DNA from: Albidovulum sp.
GTDB taxonomy: Bacteria; Pseudomonadota; Alphaproteobacteria; Rhodobacterales; Rhodobacteraceae
DNA length: 10,070 bases
NCBI GenBank assembly: GCA_030837785.1
Contig: JAUQYA010000075.1
Coordinates: 1 to 10,070, forward strand
Direction of reading: 5' to 3'
Below are positions 1 through 6,380 of the stretch, in pieces. Under the pieces are notes generated by a model. That model worked only from the letters and a program-made list of their open reading frames with translations. It was not told where the DNA came from and did not search any database. Both the position numbers and the translations under genes were made by a program. Positions within the stretch are counted from its first letter, which is position 1, and every line of letters starts with the position of its first letter.

Positions 1-1
1 C

Positions 2-1027
2 GAGCGCGGCGAGACCGACAAGGCCTATGACTGGGTGACCAAGTTCGAGGAGGCCTCGGGCTGCAAGGTCAACATCAAGACCGCCAACACCTCCGACGAG
101 ATGGTGGCGCTGATGAACGAGGGCGGCTTCGACCTTGTCACTGCGTCGGGCGACGCCTCGCTGAGGCTGGTCGCGGGCAAGCGGGTGCAGCCGGTCAATG
201 TGGATCTGATCCCGTCGTGGAAGAACGTCGACGACCGGCTGAAGGATGCGCCCTGGTTCACCGTCGATGGCGTCCACTACGGCGTACCCTACCAGTGGGG
301 CCCGAACGTGCTGATGTACAACACCAAGGTCTTCCCCGAGGCGCCGAAAAGCTGGTCGGTGGTGTTCGAGGAACAGACCCTGCCGGACGGCAAGTCGAAC
401 AAGGGCCGGGTGCAGGCCTATGACGGGCCGATCCACATCGCCGACGCGGCGCAATACCTGATGGCGCACAAGCCCGAGCTTGGCATCACCAACCCCTACG
501 AGCTGAACGAGGATCAATACAAGGCCGCGCTCGACCTGCTGCGCCAGCAGCGCCAGCTCGTCGGCCGCTACTGGCATGACGCGATGATCCAGATCGACGA
601 CTTCAAGAACGAAGGCGTTGTCGTCTCCGGCACCTGGCCGTTCCAGGTGAACCTGCTGAAGGCGGAAGGCCAGCCGGTGGCCTCGACAATTCCCGAAGAG
701 GGCGCAACCGGCTGGGCCGACACGACGATGATGCACGCCGAGGCGCCGCATCCGAACTGCGCCTACAAGTGGATGGAGCACACGCTCAGCTCGAACCTGC
801 AATCCGACCTCTCGGTCTGGTTCGGCTCCAACCCGGTGACGCCGGCCTCCTGCACCGACGGGTCGGGGATGCAGACCGCCGAGGGCTGCACCGCCAACGG
901 CATGGACGACTTCGACAAGATCCGGTTCTGGACCACGCCTGTCGCCAACTGCTCGCAAGGTGAAGGCGCCTGCGTGCCCTATTACCGCTGGGTGTCCGAC
1001 TACATCGGCGTGATCGGCGGGCGCTGA
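2..1027 (+). CDS. ydcS: YdcS-type polyamine ABC transporter substrate-binding protein (5' end missing)
   Basis: Periplasmic solute-binding protein of the PotD/PotF class that delivers a polyamine, probably putrescine, to the permease pair encoded downstream. The frame is open from base 2 to the TGA at 1025-1027 (341 residues visible). E. coli YdcS has about 380 residues, so the signal peptide and roughly 40 residues lie left of the window; the GTG at 35 is internal to the domain and not a credible start. Visible landmarks are an early segment KFEEASGCKV, the core GFDLVTASGDASLRL, the hinge-region segment YGVPYQWGPNVLMYNT and the C-terminal FDKIRFWTTPVANC. Six cysteines are present, five of them in the last third, which would suit disulfides in an exported protein (inference). 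Gene order with ydcT, ydcU, ydcV and patD supports the YdcS assignment over a generic PotD. Substrate specificity is inferred, not visible. Confidence 0.9.
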   Translation, partial: ERGETDKAYDWVTKFEEASGCKVNIKTANTSDEMVALMNEGGFDLVTASGDASLRLVAGKRVQPVNVDLIPSWKNVDDRLKDAPWFTVDGVHYGVPYQWGPNVLMYNTKVFPEAPKSWSVVFEEQTLPDGKSNKGRVQAYDGPIHIADAAQYLMAHKPELGITNPYELNEDQYKAALDLLRQQRQLVGRYWHDAMIQIDDFKNEGVVVSGTWPFQVNLLKAEGQPVASTIPEEGATGWADTTMMHAEAPHPNCAYKWMEHTLSSNLQSDLSVWFGSNPVTPASCTDGSGMQTAEGCTANGMDDFDKIRFWTTPVANCSQGEGACVPYYRWVSDYIGVIGGR

Positions 1028-1042
1028 CCGTCAATACCGCGC

Positions 1043-1062
1043 GCCCCGGGACCAACCGGGGC
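1043..1062 (+). other. G/C hairpin downstream of ydcS (first of two)
   Basis: A 7-bp perfect stem pairs 1043-1049 (GCCCCGG) with 1056-1062 (CCGGGGC) around a 6-nt loop. It begins 15 nt after the ydcS stop. No T-run follows, so it is not a standard intrinsic terminator. Hairpins at this place, between a binding-protein gene and its ATPase gene, commonly protect the upstream mRNA 3' end and keep binding protein in excess; that role is inferred here. Confidence 0.5.
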
Positions 1063-1074
1063 CACCATCCACTC

Positions 1075-1095
1075 CCCCCGGCAGCATGCCGGGGG
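1075..1095 (+). other. Strong G/C hairpin before ydcT (second of two)
   Basis: A 9-bp perfect stem pairs 1075-1083 (CCCCCGGCA) with 1087-1095 (TGCCGGGGG) around a 3-nt loop. It ends 21 nt before the ydcT start codon and has no T-run after it. It could act as an mRNA-stabilising or partial-termination element that sets the ratio of binding protein to transporter, or it could limit ribosome access to ydcT, whose own Shine-Dalgarno sequence is poor. Confidence 0.55.
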
Positions 1096-1116
1096 ACATT
1101 TCCCGGATGTGTCCAG

Positions 1117-2142
1117 ATGACCCCTGCCGTCGAATTCCTCTCCGTCTCGCGCCATTTCGGACCCGTGAAAGCCGTCGACCGGGTGGACCTGACCATTGCC
1201 GAGGGGTCGTTCTTCGCCATGCTGGGCCCCTCGGGTTCCGGCAAGACCACCTGCCTCAGGCTGATCTCCGGCTTCGAGATGCCGACCGCGGGCACGGTCC
1301 GCATCTTCGGGCAAGACATGGGGTCGGTGCCGCCCAACCGGCGGCAGGTGAACACGGTCTTTCAGGACTATGCGCTCTTTCCGCACATGTCGGTGCGCGA
1401 CAACGTGGCCTACGGGCTGATGGTGAAGGGCATCGACAGGCGCACCCGGTCGGCGAAGGCCGAGGAGCTTCTGGCGCTGGTGAAGCTCGAAGGGTTCGGC
1501 GAGCGCAAGCCCGCGCAACTGTCGGGCGGCCAGCGGCAGCGCGTGGCGCTGGCGCGCGCGCTGGTCAACGAACCGCGCGTGCTCCTCTTGGACGAACCCC
1601 TCGGCGCGCTCGACCTCAAGCTCCGCGAGGCGATGCAGGACGAGTTGAAGTCCCTCCAGCAACGCCTTGGAATCACGTTCGTTTTCGTGACCCATGATCA
1701 GGGCGAGGCGCTCAGCATGGCCGACCGCGTCGCGGTCTTCAACGAAGGCCGGGTGGCGCAGGTGGGCACGCCGGCGGAAATCTACGAACGCCCCGCGACG
1801 CGGTTCGTGGCGGATTTCGTCGGCTCCTCCAACGTGCTTGCGCCCGAGGTGACTGCGGCCCTCGGCGGCCCACGCGCCTGGGCAAGCCTCAGGCCTGAAG
1901 CGATCCGGCTCGTCCCCGGGGGCCGGGTTCGCGGCACCGTGACCGGCGCACGCTATCTTGGCGCGGGGACGCGGCTGCATGTCCGGGCCGAGGCGCTGCG
2001 GCAGGCCGGCGGGTCGTCGGGGCCTGCCGAAAGCGAGATCGCGGTGCTGGTTCCGGCCGGCGTGGCCGTGCCCGAGGTGGGCACGGAAATCGCGCTCGAC
2101 TGGGACGCGGCCGCGCTGCATGCGATGGAGGAAGGGGCATGA
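1117..2142 (+). CDS. ydcT: YdcT-type polyamine ABC transporter ATP-binding protein
   Basis: Cytoplasmic ATPase that powers the YdcU/YdcV permease pair; 341 residues, normal for the PotA/PotG family. All nucleotide-binding motifs are present: Walker A GPSGSGKTT at 37-45, Q-loop Gln83 in VFQDYALFPH, signature LSGGQRQR at 135-142, Walker B LLLDEP at 156-161 (Asp159, Glu160), D-loop ALD and the switch His193 in VTHDQ. After about residue 245 comes a TOBE-type regulatory domain (SLRPEAIRL, then VTGARYLGAGTRLHV). The ATG at 1117 gives the family N-terminus (VEFLSVSRHFGPVKAVD). No good Shine-Dalgarno sequence precedes it, and a strong hairpin lies just upstream, so expression may be tuned down relative to ydcS. 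The stop codon overlaps the ydcU start as ATGA. Confidence 0.95.
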   Translation: MTPAVEFLSVSRHFGPVKAVDRVDLTIAEGSFFAMLGPSGSGKTTCLRLISGFEMPTAGTVRIFGQDMGSVPPNRRQVNTVFQDYALFPHMSVRDNVAYGLMVKGIDRRTRSAKAEELLALVKLEGFGERKPAQLSGGQRQRVALARALVNEPRVLLLDEPLGALDLKLREAMQDELKSLQQRLGITFVFVTHDQGEALSMADRVAVFNEGRVAQVGTPAEIYERPATRFVADFVGSSNVLAPEVTAALGGPRAWASLRPEAIRLVPGGRVRGTVTGARYLGAGTRLHVRAEALRQAGGSSGPAESEIAVLVPAGVAVPEVGTEIALDWDAAALHAMEEGA

Positions 2143-3074
2143 GCGGCTCCGCCCTTCCTGCGCGGGGGCCGGGCGACCGGCTGACCGGGCTCTTCTGGCG
2201 CAGGCCGGGGCTTCTGACCGCGCTTCTCCTGCTGCCGCCGCTCCTGTGGCTCGGCGTCGTCTACATCGGTTCGCTTGCGGCGCTCCTGCTCCAGAGCTTC
2301 TATTCGATCGACCCGTTTTCCGGCCTCGTCGTGCCGGAATTCACGCTGAAGACCTATGGCGAACTGCTGATCCCGTCGAACTTCGACATCATCGTCCGCA
2401 CCGTGGCGATGGCGGCGGCGGTGACGCTGGCCTCGGCCGTGATGGCCTTCCCCATCGCCTTCTTCGCCGCGCGCTATGCGAAGGGGCGGTGGAAGGCCGC
2501 CTTCTACCTCGGGATCATGCTGCCCCTGTGGTCGAGCTACCTCGTCAAGGTCTATGCCTGGAAGCTGATCCTCGCCAAGGAGGGGATCGTCACCTGGGCG
2601 GCCGAGGGGATCGGCGCGGGGAACCTGCTGAACGCGGTGCTGGCGCTGCCGGTGATCGGCGGCAACTCGCTGTCCACCAGTTACATCGGCACCTTCCTCG
2701 TCTTCCTCTACGTCTGGCTGCCCTACATGATCCTGCCGATGCAGGCGTCGCTGGAGCGGGTGCCGGCCTCGATGCTGGAAGCCTCGGCCGACCTCGGCGC
2801 CGGCGGCTGGCGGACATTGCGCAGCGTGATCCTGCCGCTCGCCCTGCCGGGGGTGATCGCCGGGTCGATCTTTACCTTCTCGCTGACCCTGGGCGACTAC
2901 ATCATCCCCCAGATCGTCGGCTCCAGCCGGTTCTTCATCGGCCAGGCGGTCTATTCGCTGCAGGGGACGGCCGGGAACATCCCGCTCGCCGCCGCCTTCG
3001 CGGTGGTGCCGATCGTGATCATGCTCATCTACCTCACCGTGGCGCGGAAGCTGGGGGCCTTCGATGCCCTCTGA
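2139..3074 (+). CDS. ydcU: YdcU-type polyamine ABC transporter permease (PotB/PotH class)
   Basis: Inner-membrane permease, 311 residues, forming the translocation channel with YdcV. Hydrophobic segments are visible at about 24-52 (first membrane span after a basic N-terminus), 84-110, 117-140, 180-205, 230-255 and 280-300, the usual six-span layout. The ATPase-contacting EAA loop, EASADLGAGGWRTLRSVILP, is at 214-233, followed by the conserved SLTLGDYIIPQIVG stretch. The ATG at 2139 overlaps the ydcT stop (ATGA) and has a strong Shine-Dalgarno-like run, GGAGGAAGGGG, just upstream, so the start is well supported and coupling to ydcT is likely. The 3' end overlaps ydcV by 11 bp. Confidence 0.94.
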   Translation: MSGSALPARGPGDRLTGLFWRRPGLLTALLLLPPLLWLGVVYIGSLAALLLQSFYSIDPFSGLVVPEFTLKTYGELLIPSNFDIIVRTVAMAAAVTLASAVMAFPIAFFAARYAKGRWKAAFYLGIMLPLWSSYLVKVYAWKLILAKEGIVTWAAEGIGAGNLLNAVLALPVIGGNSLSTSYIGTFLVFLYVWLPYMILPMQASLERVPASMLEASADLGAGGWRTLRSVILPLALPGVIAGSIFTFSLTLGDYIIPQIVGSSRFFIGQAVYSLQGTAGNIPLAAAFAVVPIVIMLIYLTVARKLGAFDAL

Positions 3075-3873
3075 CACCCGCCCGCCCATCGGCCTGACGC
3101 TCGCCGCGATCGGCGGGCTTCTCTTCCTGCACCTGCCAATCGTGCTGATCTTCCTCTACGCCTTCACCACCGAGGACCGCAGCTACCAGTTCCCGCCGCC
3201 GGGGCTGACGGCGAAGTGGTTCGCCGTCGCCTGGAACCGCGAGGACATCTGGCCGCCGCTCTGGCTCTCGCTCCGGGTCGCGGCGATCTCCTCGGGCCTG
3301 GCGCTGGTGCTCGGCACGCTCTGCGCCGCGGCGATGGCGCGGGCGCGGTTCTTCGGGCGCGACGCGATCTCGCTTCTCGTCGTGCTGCCGATCGCGCTTC
3401 CCGGGATCATCACCGGCATGTCGCTGCGCTCCGCCTTCGCCATCGGCGACATCCCGTTTTCCACCTTCACCATCGTGCTCGGCCATGCGACCTTCTGCGT
3501 CGTGATCGTCTACAACAACGCGGTGGCCCGGTTCCGCCGCCTCGGCGCCTCGATGCTCGAAGCCTCGGCCGATCTCGGCGCCAACTCGTTCCAGACCTTC
3601 CGGCACGTGATCCTGCCCAACCTCGGCTCGGCGCTCCTCGCCGGGGGGATGCTCGCCTTCGCGCTCTCGTTCGACGAGGTGATCGTCACGACCTTCACGG
3701 CGGGCCAGCAGTCCACCCTGCCGATCTGGATGCTGAACGAGCTTGTCCGGCCCCGCCAGCGGCCGGTCACCAACGTGGTGGCGATCGTCGTCTTCGTGGC
3801 GACCATCCTGCCGATCCTTGCAGCCTATTACCTGACGCGCGGCGGCGAAGAGACCGCGGGCGGGGGCAAATGA
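3064..3873 (+). CDS. ydcV: YdcV-type polyamine ABC transporter permease (PotC/PotI class)
   Basis: Second inner-membrane permease, 269 residues, partner of YdcU. An N-terminal span (about 9-32, ending LIFLYAFTTEDRS) is followed by the family pattern of a large periplasmic segment, further spans and an EAA loop, EASADLGANSFQTFRHVILP, at 166-185. Next come the PotC-type hallmark ALSFDEVIVTTF and LPIWMLNEL. The start at 3064 lies inside the end of ydcU, with GGGGG about 8 nt upstream, so it is probably translationally coupled. The stop TGA at 3871-3873 overlaps a possible upstream ATG of the next gene. The EAA-encoding DNA (3549-3581) is nearly identical to that of ydcU (2768-2800), as expected for paralogous permeases. 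Confidence 0.94.
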   Translation: MPSDTRPPIGLTLAAIGGLLFLHLPIVLIFLYAFTTEDRSYQFPPPGLTAKWFAVAWNREDIWPPLWLSLRVAAISSGLALVLGTLCAAAMARARFFGRDAISLLVVLPIALPGIITGMSLRSAFAIGDIPFSTFTIVLGHATFCVVIVYNNAVARFRRLGASMLEASADLGANSFQTFRHVILPNLGSALLAGGMLAFALSFDEVIVTTFTAGQQSTLPIWMLNELVRPRQRPVTNVVAIVVFVATILPILAAYYLTRGGEETAGGGK

Positions 3874-3878
3874 AAGGA
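3873..3878 (+). promoter_or_regulatory. Ribosome binding site deciding the patD start
   Basis: AAAGGA lies 6 nt before the ATG at 3885, an ideal distance. Two other in-frame ATGs are possible: 3870, which overlaps the ydcV stop and would add five residues, and 3891. The spacing favours 3885, which also gives a length close to that of E. coli PatD. Confidence 0.6.
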
Positions 3879-3884
3879 AAACCC

Positions 3885-5324
3885 ATGACCATGCGCTTCG
3901 ACACCGAGCTTCTGATCGGCGGCGCCTTCGAGGCGGGGCAGGAGCCGGGCGAGAAGGTGCTGAACCCGCGCACCGGCGCGCTGATCCTCGATCTGGCCGA
4001 GGCCTCGACCGACCAGGTGGACCGGGCCGTGGCCGCGGCGCGGGCCGCCTTCGCCGGCTGGTCGCGGACCACGCCAGCCGAACGGTCGGCGGCACTGCTG
4101 GCCATCGCCGGGCGTATCGAGGCCGAGGCCGACGCCTTCGCCGTGCTCGAGGCGCTGAACTGCGGCAAGCCGATCAATGCCGCAAGGGGCGACGAGATTC
4201 CGGCCATCGTCGACTGCTTCCGCTTCTTCGCCGGGGCGGTGCGCTGCCAGCACGGGGCGATCGCCGGGGAATACCTCGCCGGCCATACCTCGATGATCCG
4301 GCGCGATGCGGTCGGCGTCGTCGCCTCGATCGCGCCCTGGAACTATCCGCTGATGATGATGGCCTGGAAGCTTGCCCCCGCCATCGCCGGCGGAAACACC
4401 GTGGTCTTCAAGCCCTCCGAGCAGACCCCGCTCACGGCGCTGAAGCTCGCCCGCATCCTTGCCGAGCTGCTGCCAGAGGGCGTCGTCAACGTCATCCCCG
4501 GGCGCGGCGAGACGGTGGGCAGCCACCTCATCCGCCACCCGGGCGTCGACATGATCTCGCTGACCGGCGATGTGGCGACCGGCAAGAAGATGCTCGACGC
4601 CGCGGCGCGGACGGTGAAGCGGACGCATCTGGAACTGGGCGGCAAGGCGCCGGTGGTGGTCTTCGACGACGCCGACGTGGCCGAGGTGGTCGAGGGGCTC
4701 AGGGCCTTCGGCTACTACAACGCCGGGCAGGACTGCACCGCCGCCTGCCGCATCTACGCCGGCAGCAAGGTCTACGACAGCCTTGTGGCCGACCTGACCG
4801 CCGCCGTCTCGACGATCCAGCTTGGCAACGAGGACGACACGACAAACGAGATCGGCCCGCTCATTTCGCTCCGCCAGCGCGACCGGGTGGCGAGCTTCGT
4901 CGAACGCGCCCGCGAGCAGAACCACATCGAGGTCACCACCGGCGGCGAGGCGGTGGGGCAGGGCGGCTTCTACTACCGCCCGACCGTGATCGCCGGCGCC
5001 CGGCAGTCCGACGAGATCGTGCGGCGCGAGGTCTTCGGGCCGGTGGTCTCGGTCACGCCGTTTTCCGACGTCGATCAGGCCGTGGACTGGGCCAACGACA
5101 GCGACTACGGCCTGGCCTCCTCGGTCTGGACGAAGGATGTGGGCCGGGCGATGGCGACGGCGGCGCGGCTGCGCTACGGCTGCACCTGGATCAATACCCA
5201 TTTCATGCTGGTGAACGAGATGCCGCACGGCGGGCTGAAGCAGTCCGGCTACGGCAAGGACCTGAGCGCCTATGCGCTCGAGGATTACACCGTGGTGCGG
5301 CACGTGATGGTGAAGCACGGCTGA
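3885..5324 (+). CDS. patD: Gamma-aminobutyraldehyde dehydrogenase (ALDH superfamily)
   Basis: NAD-dependent dehydrogenase oxidising 4-aminobutanal (1-pyrroline) to GABA, the second step of the putrescine aminotransferase route; cytoplasmic. From the ATG at 3885 it has 479 residues, against 474 in E. coli PatD (YdcW). Catalytic residues are visible: Asn153 in APWNYP, Lys176 in VFKPSEQTP, general base Glu250 in ELGGKAP, nucleophile Cys284 in GQDCTAACR and cofactor-site Glu382 in EVFGPVV. The segments YYNAGQDCTAACRIYA, VWTKDVGRA, YGCTWINTHFMLVNEMPHGG and LEDYTVVRHVMVKH closely match my recollection of E. coli PatD, so the call goes beyond generic aldehyde dehydrogenase. It is the last gene of the operon, 11 nt after ydcV, coupling uptake to oxidation. 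No putrescine aminotransferase gene is in the window; one elsewhere, or a broad-range transaminase, must supply the aldehyde. Betaine-aldehyde or other aminoaldehyde dehydrogenase activity is a less likely alternative. Confidence 0.93.
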   Translation: MTMRFDTELLIGGAFEAGQEPGEKVLNPRTGALILDLAEASTDQVDRAVAAARAAFAGWSRTTPAERSAALLAIAGRIEAEADAFAVLEALNCGKPINAARGDEIPAIVDCFRFFAGAVRCQHGAIAGEYLAGHTSMIRRDAVGVVASIAPWNYPLMMMAWKLAPAIAGGNTVVFKPSEQTPLTALKLARILAELLPEGVVNVIPGRGETVGSHLIRHPGVDMISLTGDVATGKKMLDAAARTVKRTHLELGGKAPVVVFDDADVAEVVEGLRAFGYYNAGQDCTAACRIYAGSKVYDSLVADLTAAVSTIQLGNEDDTTNEIGPLISLRQRDRVASFVERAREQNHIEVTTGGEAVGQGGFYYRPTVIAGARQSDEIVRREVFGPVVSVTPFSDVDQAVDWANDSDYGLASSVWTKDVGRAMATAARLRYGCTWINTHFMLVNEMPHGGLKQSGYGKDLSAYALEDYTVVRHVMVKHG

Positions 5325-5340
5325 GGCGGCTCCACCCTCT

Positions 5341-5363
5341 CGCCCGGGTGCCCAGCCCGGGCG
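5341..5363 (+). terminator. Candidate terminator-like hairpin after patD
   Basis: An 8-bp perfect stem pairs 5341-5348 (CGCCCGGG) with 5356-5363 (CCCGGGCG) around a 7-nt loop, 17 nt after the patD stop. The position suits the operon end, but no T-run follows, so it would need Rho or act as a 3' stabiliser. Its right arm shares 5359-5363 with the larger inverted repeat that follows, so the two folds exclude each other. Confidence 0.45.
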
Positions 5364-5491
5364 GCGCCCGACCCTGCCCCCGGGAGGGCGCATTTCGAGG
5401 CCTCCAGCAGAATGCCGGTTGGAGGTGGCGGCACCATGAAGCACCCCGAACTTCTGTTGTGCCGCGCCCTCCCGAGGCTCGGGCGCCGCCC
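5359..5491. repeat. 133-bp imperfect inverted-repeat element in the patD/cbiX-like spacer
   Basis: Two arms are complementary over 24 bp in two blocks: 5359-5371 (GGGCGGCGCCCGA) with 5479-5491, 13 bp perfect, and 5381-5391 (CGGGAGGGCGC) with 5464-5474, 11 bp perfect. An asymmetric internal loop of 9 versus 4 nt separates the blocks. The enclosed 72 nt (5392-5463) contain a smaller stem pairing CCTCCA at 5401-5406 with TGGAGG at 5420-5425, and are less G/C-biased than the surroundings. No convincing gene lies inside. It could be a small non-autonomous repeat of MITE type, a structured 3' region or RNA, or a two-way transcription barrier between patD and the converging gene. Confidence 0.5.
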
Positions 5492-5527
5492 TTCGCGTCC
5501 CCGGCGACCGCGCTCTTCCGCCCGTGT

Positions 5528-5542
5528 TCTCCGGGACGGAGA
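5528..5542 (-). terminator. Small hairpin after the chelatase-like gene
   Basis: A 6-bp perfect stem (TCTCCG at 5528-5533, CGGAGA at 5537-5542) with a 3-nt loop lies 16 nt past the stop codon of the minus-strand gene ending at 5559. No T-run is present in that direction, so termination is only suggested by position. Confidence 0.3.
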
Positions 5543-5558
5543 GAGCCAGGACGCCGGC

Positions 5559-6254
5559 TCAGCCCGCCGAAATCGCCCCGGCGATGATCGCCGGCACCCG
5601 GGCGTCGCTGCCGAGGGGCGGCAGCGTGATGCCGATGAACCCGGCGGCATGAAGCGCGGCGGGGATGTCGTCGGCGACATGGCCCCAGCGGGCCACGAAC
5701 AGGGGCAGGCAGAGCGTCTGGGCGCCCACGCCCTCGGCCACCTCGACCAGTTCCGGCGGCTCCTCGATGAAGCCGAGCCGGCTGTCGGCGAAGCTGAGGC
5801 GCAGGGCGATGGCGGACTGGACCGCGCGCGCCGCGTCGGCCGGGTAGGGGCTGCGACCCGACCCGTGGGCGGCAAGGATCAGCGTGGTGTCGGCCGCCGC
5901 CCAGCCTCGTGCGGCGAGGGCTTCCCTCAGCACCGTCACCGCCAGGTCGGCCGTTTCGGGCAGAAGCCCGAACGGCCGGAGGAGCCGCGCCGCGGGCGCC
6001 CCCGCCTCGGCCAGCGCGCGCGGCAGGAGCGAGCGGATGAACCAGCCATCCGCCATGAAGAGCGGGAACACCACCGGCTCGTCGAGCCCCTGAAGCGCCG
6101 CCCTCAGCGCATCGGGGGCGGCAAGGGTGGCCGCGCGGACCTCCCATCCCGGCAGATGCGCCGCCACCCGGGCGGCAAGTGCGTGCATCTCCGCCTCGGG
6201 CGGCAGGGGATCGGAGGGCTGGCCGTGGGCGACGATGACGGCGGAAGGGCTCAT
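5559..6254 (-). CDS. CbiX/SirB-family protein (sirohydrochlorin chelatase-like)
   Basis: A 231-residue cytoplasmic protein with two similar halves, the class II chelatase plan. Half one starts AVIVAHGQPSDP (His10) and contains FPLFMADGWF (63-72). Half two starts LILAAHGSGRSPYPA (His130) and contains CLPLFVARWGHVADDIP (182-198, His192). Family members insert Co, Ni or Fe into sirohydrochlorin for cobalamin, F430 or siroheme synthesis. In SirB/CbiX the PLF segment usually carries a metal-binding histidine; here the second half keeps one and the first half has Asp-Gly-Trp instead. The ATG at 6254 puts the first strand at the N-terminus and has a weak AGGG about 8 nt upstream. It is divergent from aguB and convergent with the patD operon, with no other tetrapyrrole gene beside it. 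Family assignment is fairly sure; metal and substrate are not. Confidence 0.78.
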   Translation of the reverse strand: MSPSAVIVAHGQPSDPLPPEAEMHALAARVAAHLPGWEVRAATLAAPDALRAALQGLDEPVVFPLFMADGWFIRSLLPRALAEAGAPAARLLRPFGLLPETADLAVTVLREALAARGWAAADTTLILAAHGSGRSPYPADAARAVQSAIALRLSFADSRLGFIEEPPELVEVAEGVGAQTLCLPLFVARWGHVADDIPAALHAAGFIGITLPPLGSDARVPAIIAGAISAG

Positions 6255-6380
6255 GGCCGGACCCTAACCGATCCGCCGCCCGGCGCAAAGCCGGAGGCGA
6301 GGGCCGCGATCCGCGGCCGTCCTTCCCATTCCGGGCGGAACGCGACAGGATGCCCCGGTCCGGCAACAAGGGGAAGCGCC
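6255..6380. promoter_or_regulatory. Divergent promoter region with a 17-bp palindrome
   Basis: This 126-bp spacer must hold the 5' signals of both the chelatase-like gene (minus) and aguB (plus). At 6302-6318 it contains a perfect inverted repeat, GGCCGCG-ATC-CGCGGCC, centred about 70 bp from the aguB start and 56 bp from the minus-strand start, suitable for a shared operator. A shorter repeat (CCGGC at 6280-6284, GCCGG at 6290-6294) lies nearby. I see no convincing sigma-70 boxes; a weak minus-strand candidate is TTGCGC followed by TAGGGT with a 16-nt spacer. A GGGGAAG run at 6370-6376 is the aguB Shine-Dalgarno sequence. Confidence 0.4.

Noticed and set aside
1000..2121. 373-residue minus-strand frame over ydcT
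   Set aside because: Antisense to an ATPase gene with complete motifs; no recognisable domain.
2768..3581. Nearly identical 33-bp stretches in ydcU (2768-2800) and ydcV (3549-3581) as a DNA repeat
   Set aside because: Both encode the conserved EAA loop of paralogous permeases, so shared ancestry and selection explain them.
3828..5444. 538-residue open frame on the minus strand across patD
   Set aside because: It is antisense to a gene with every ALDH catalytic motif; its His/Arg/Gly-rich composition is typical of a GC-rich shadow frame.
5325..5558. Possible cobalamin riboswitch near the chelatase-like gene
   Set aside because: This spacer is downstream of that gene, and neither it nor the true upstream spacer shows the conserved B12-box pattern.
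5203..6369. 388-residue minus-strand frame over the chelatase-like gene
   Set aside because: Wrong frame for the chelatase motifs, extends through the divergent promoter and the inverted repeat, and has only compositional bias.
5412..6380. Plus-strand extension of aguB upstream to 5412, giving 613 residues
   Set aside because: The extra part is antisense to the chelatase-like gene and has no family similarity; the Shine-Dalgarno sequence and conserved N-terminus fix the start at 6381.
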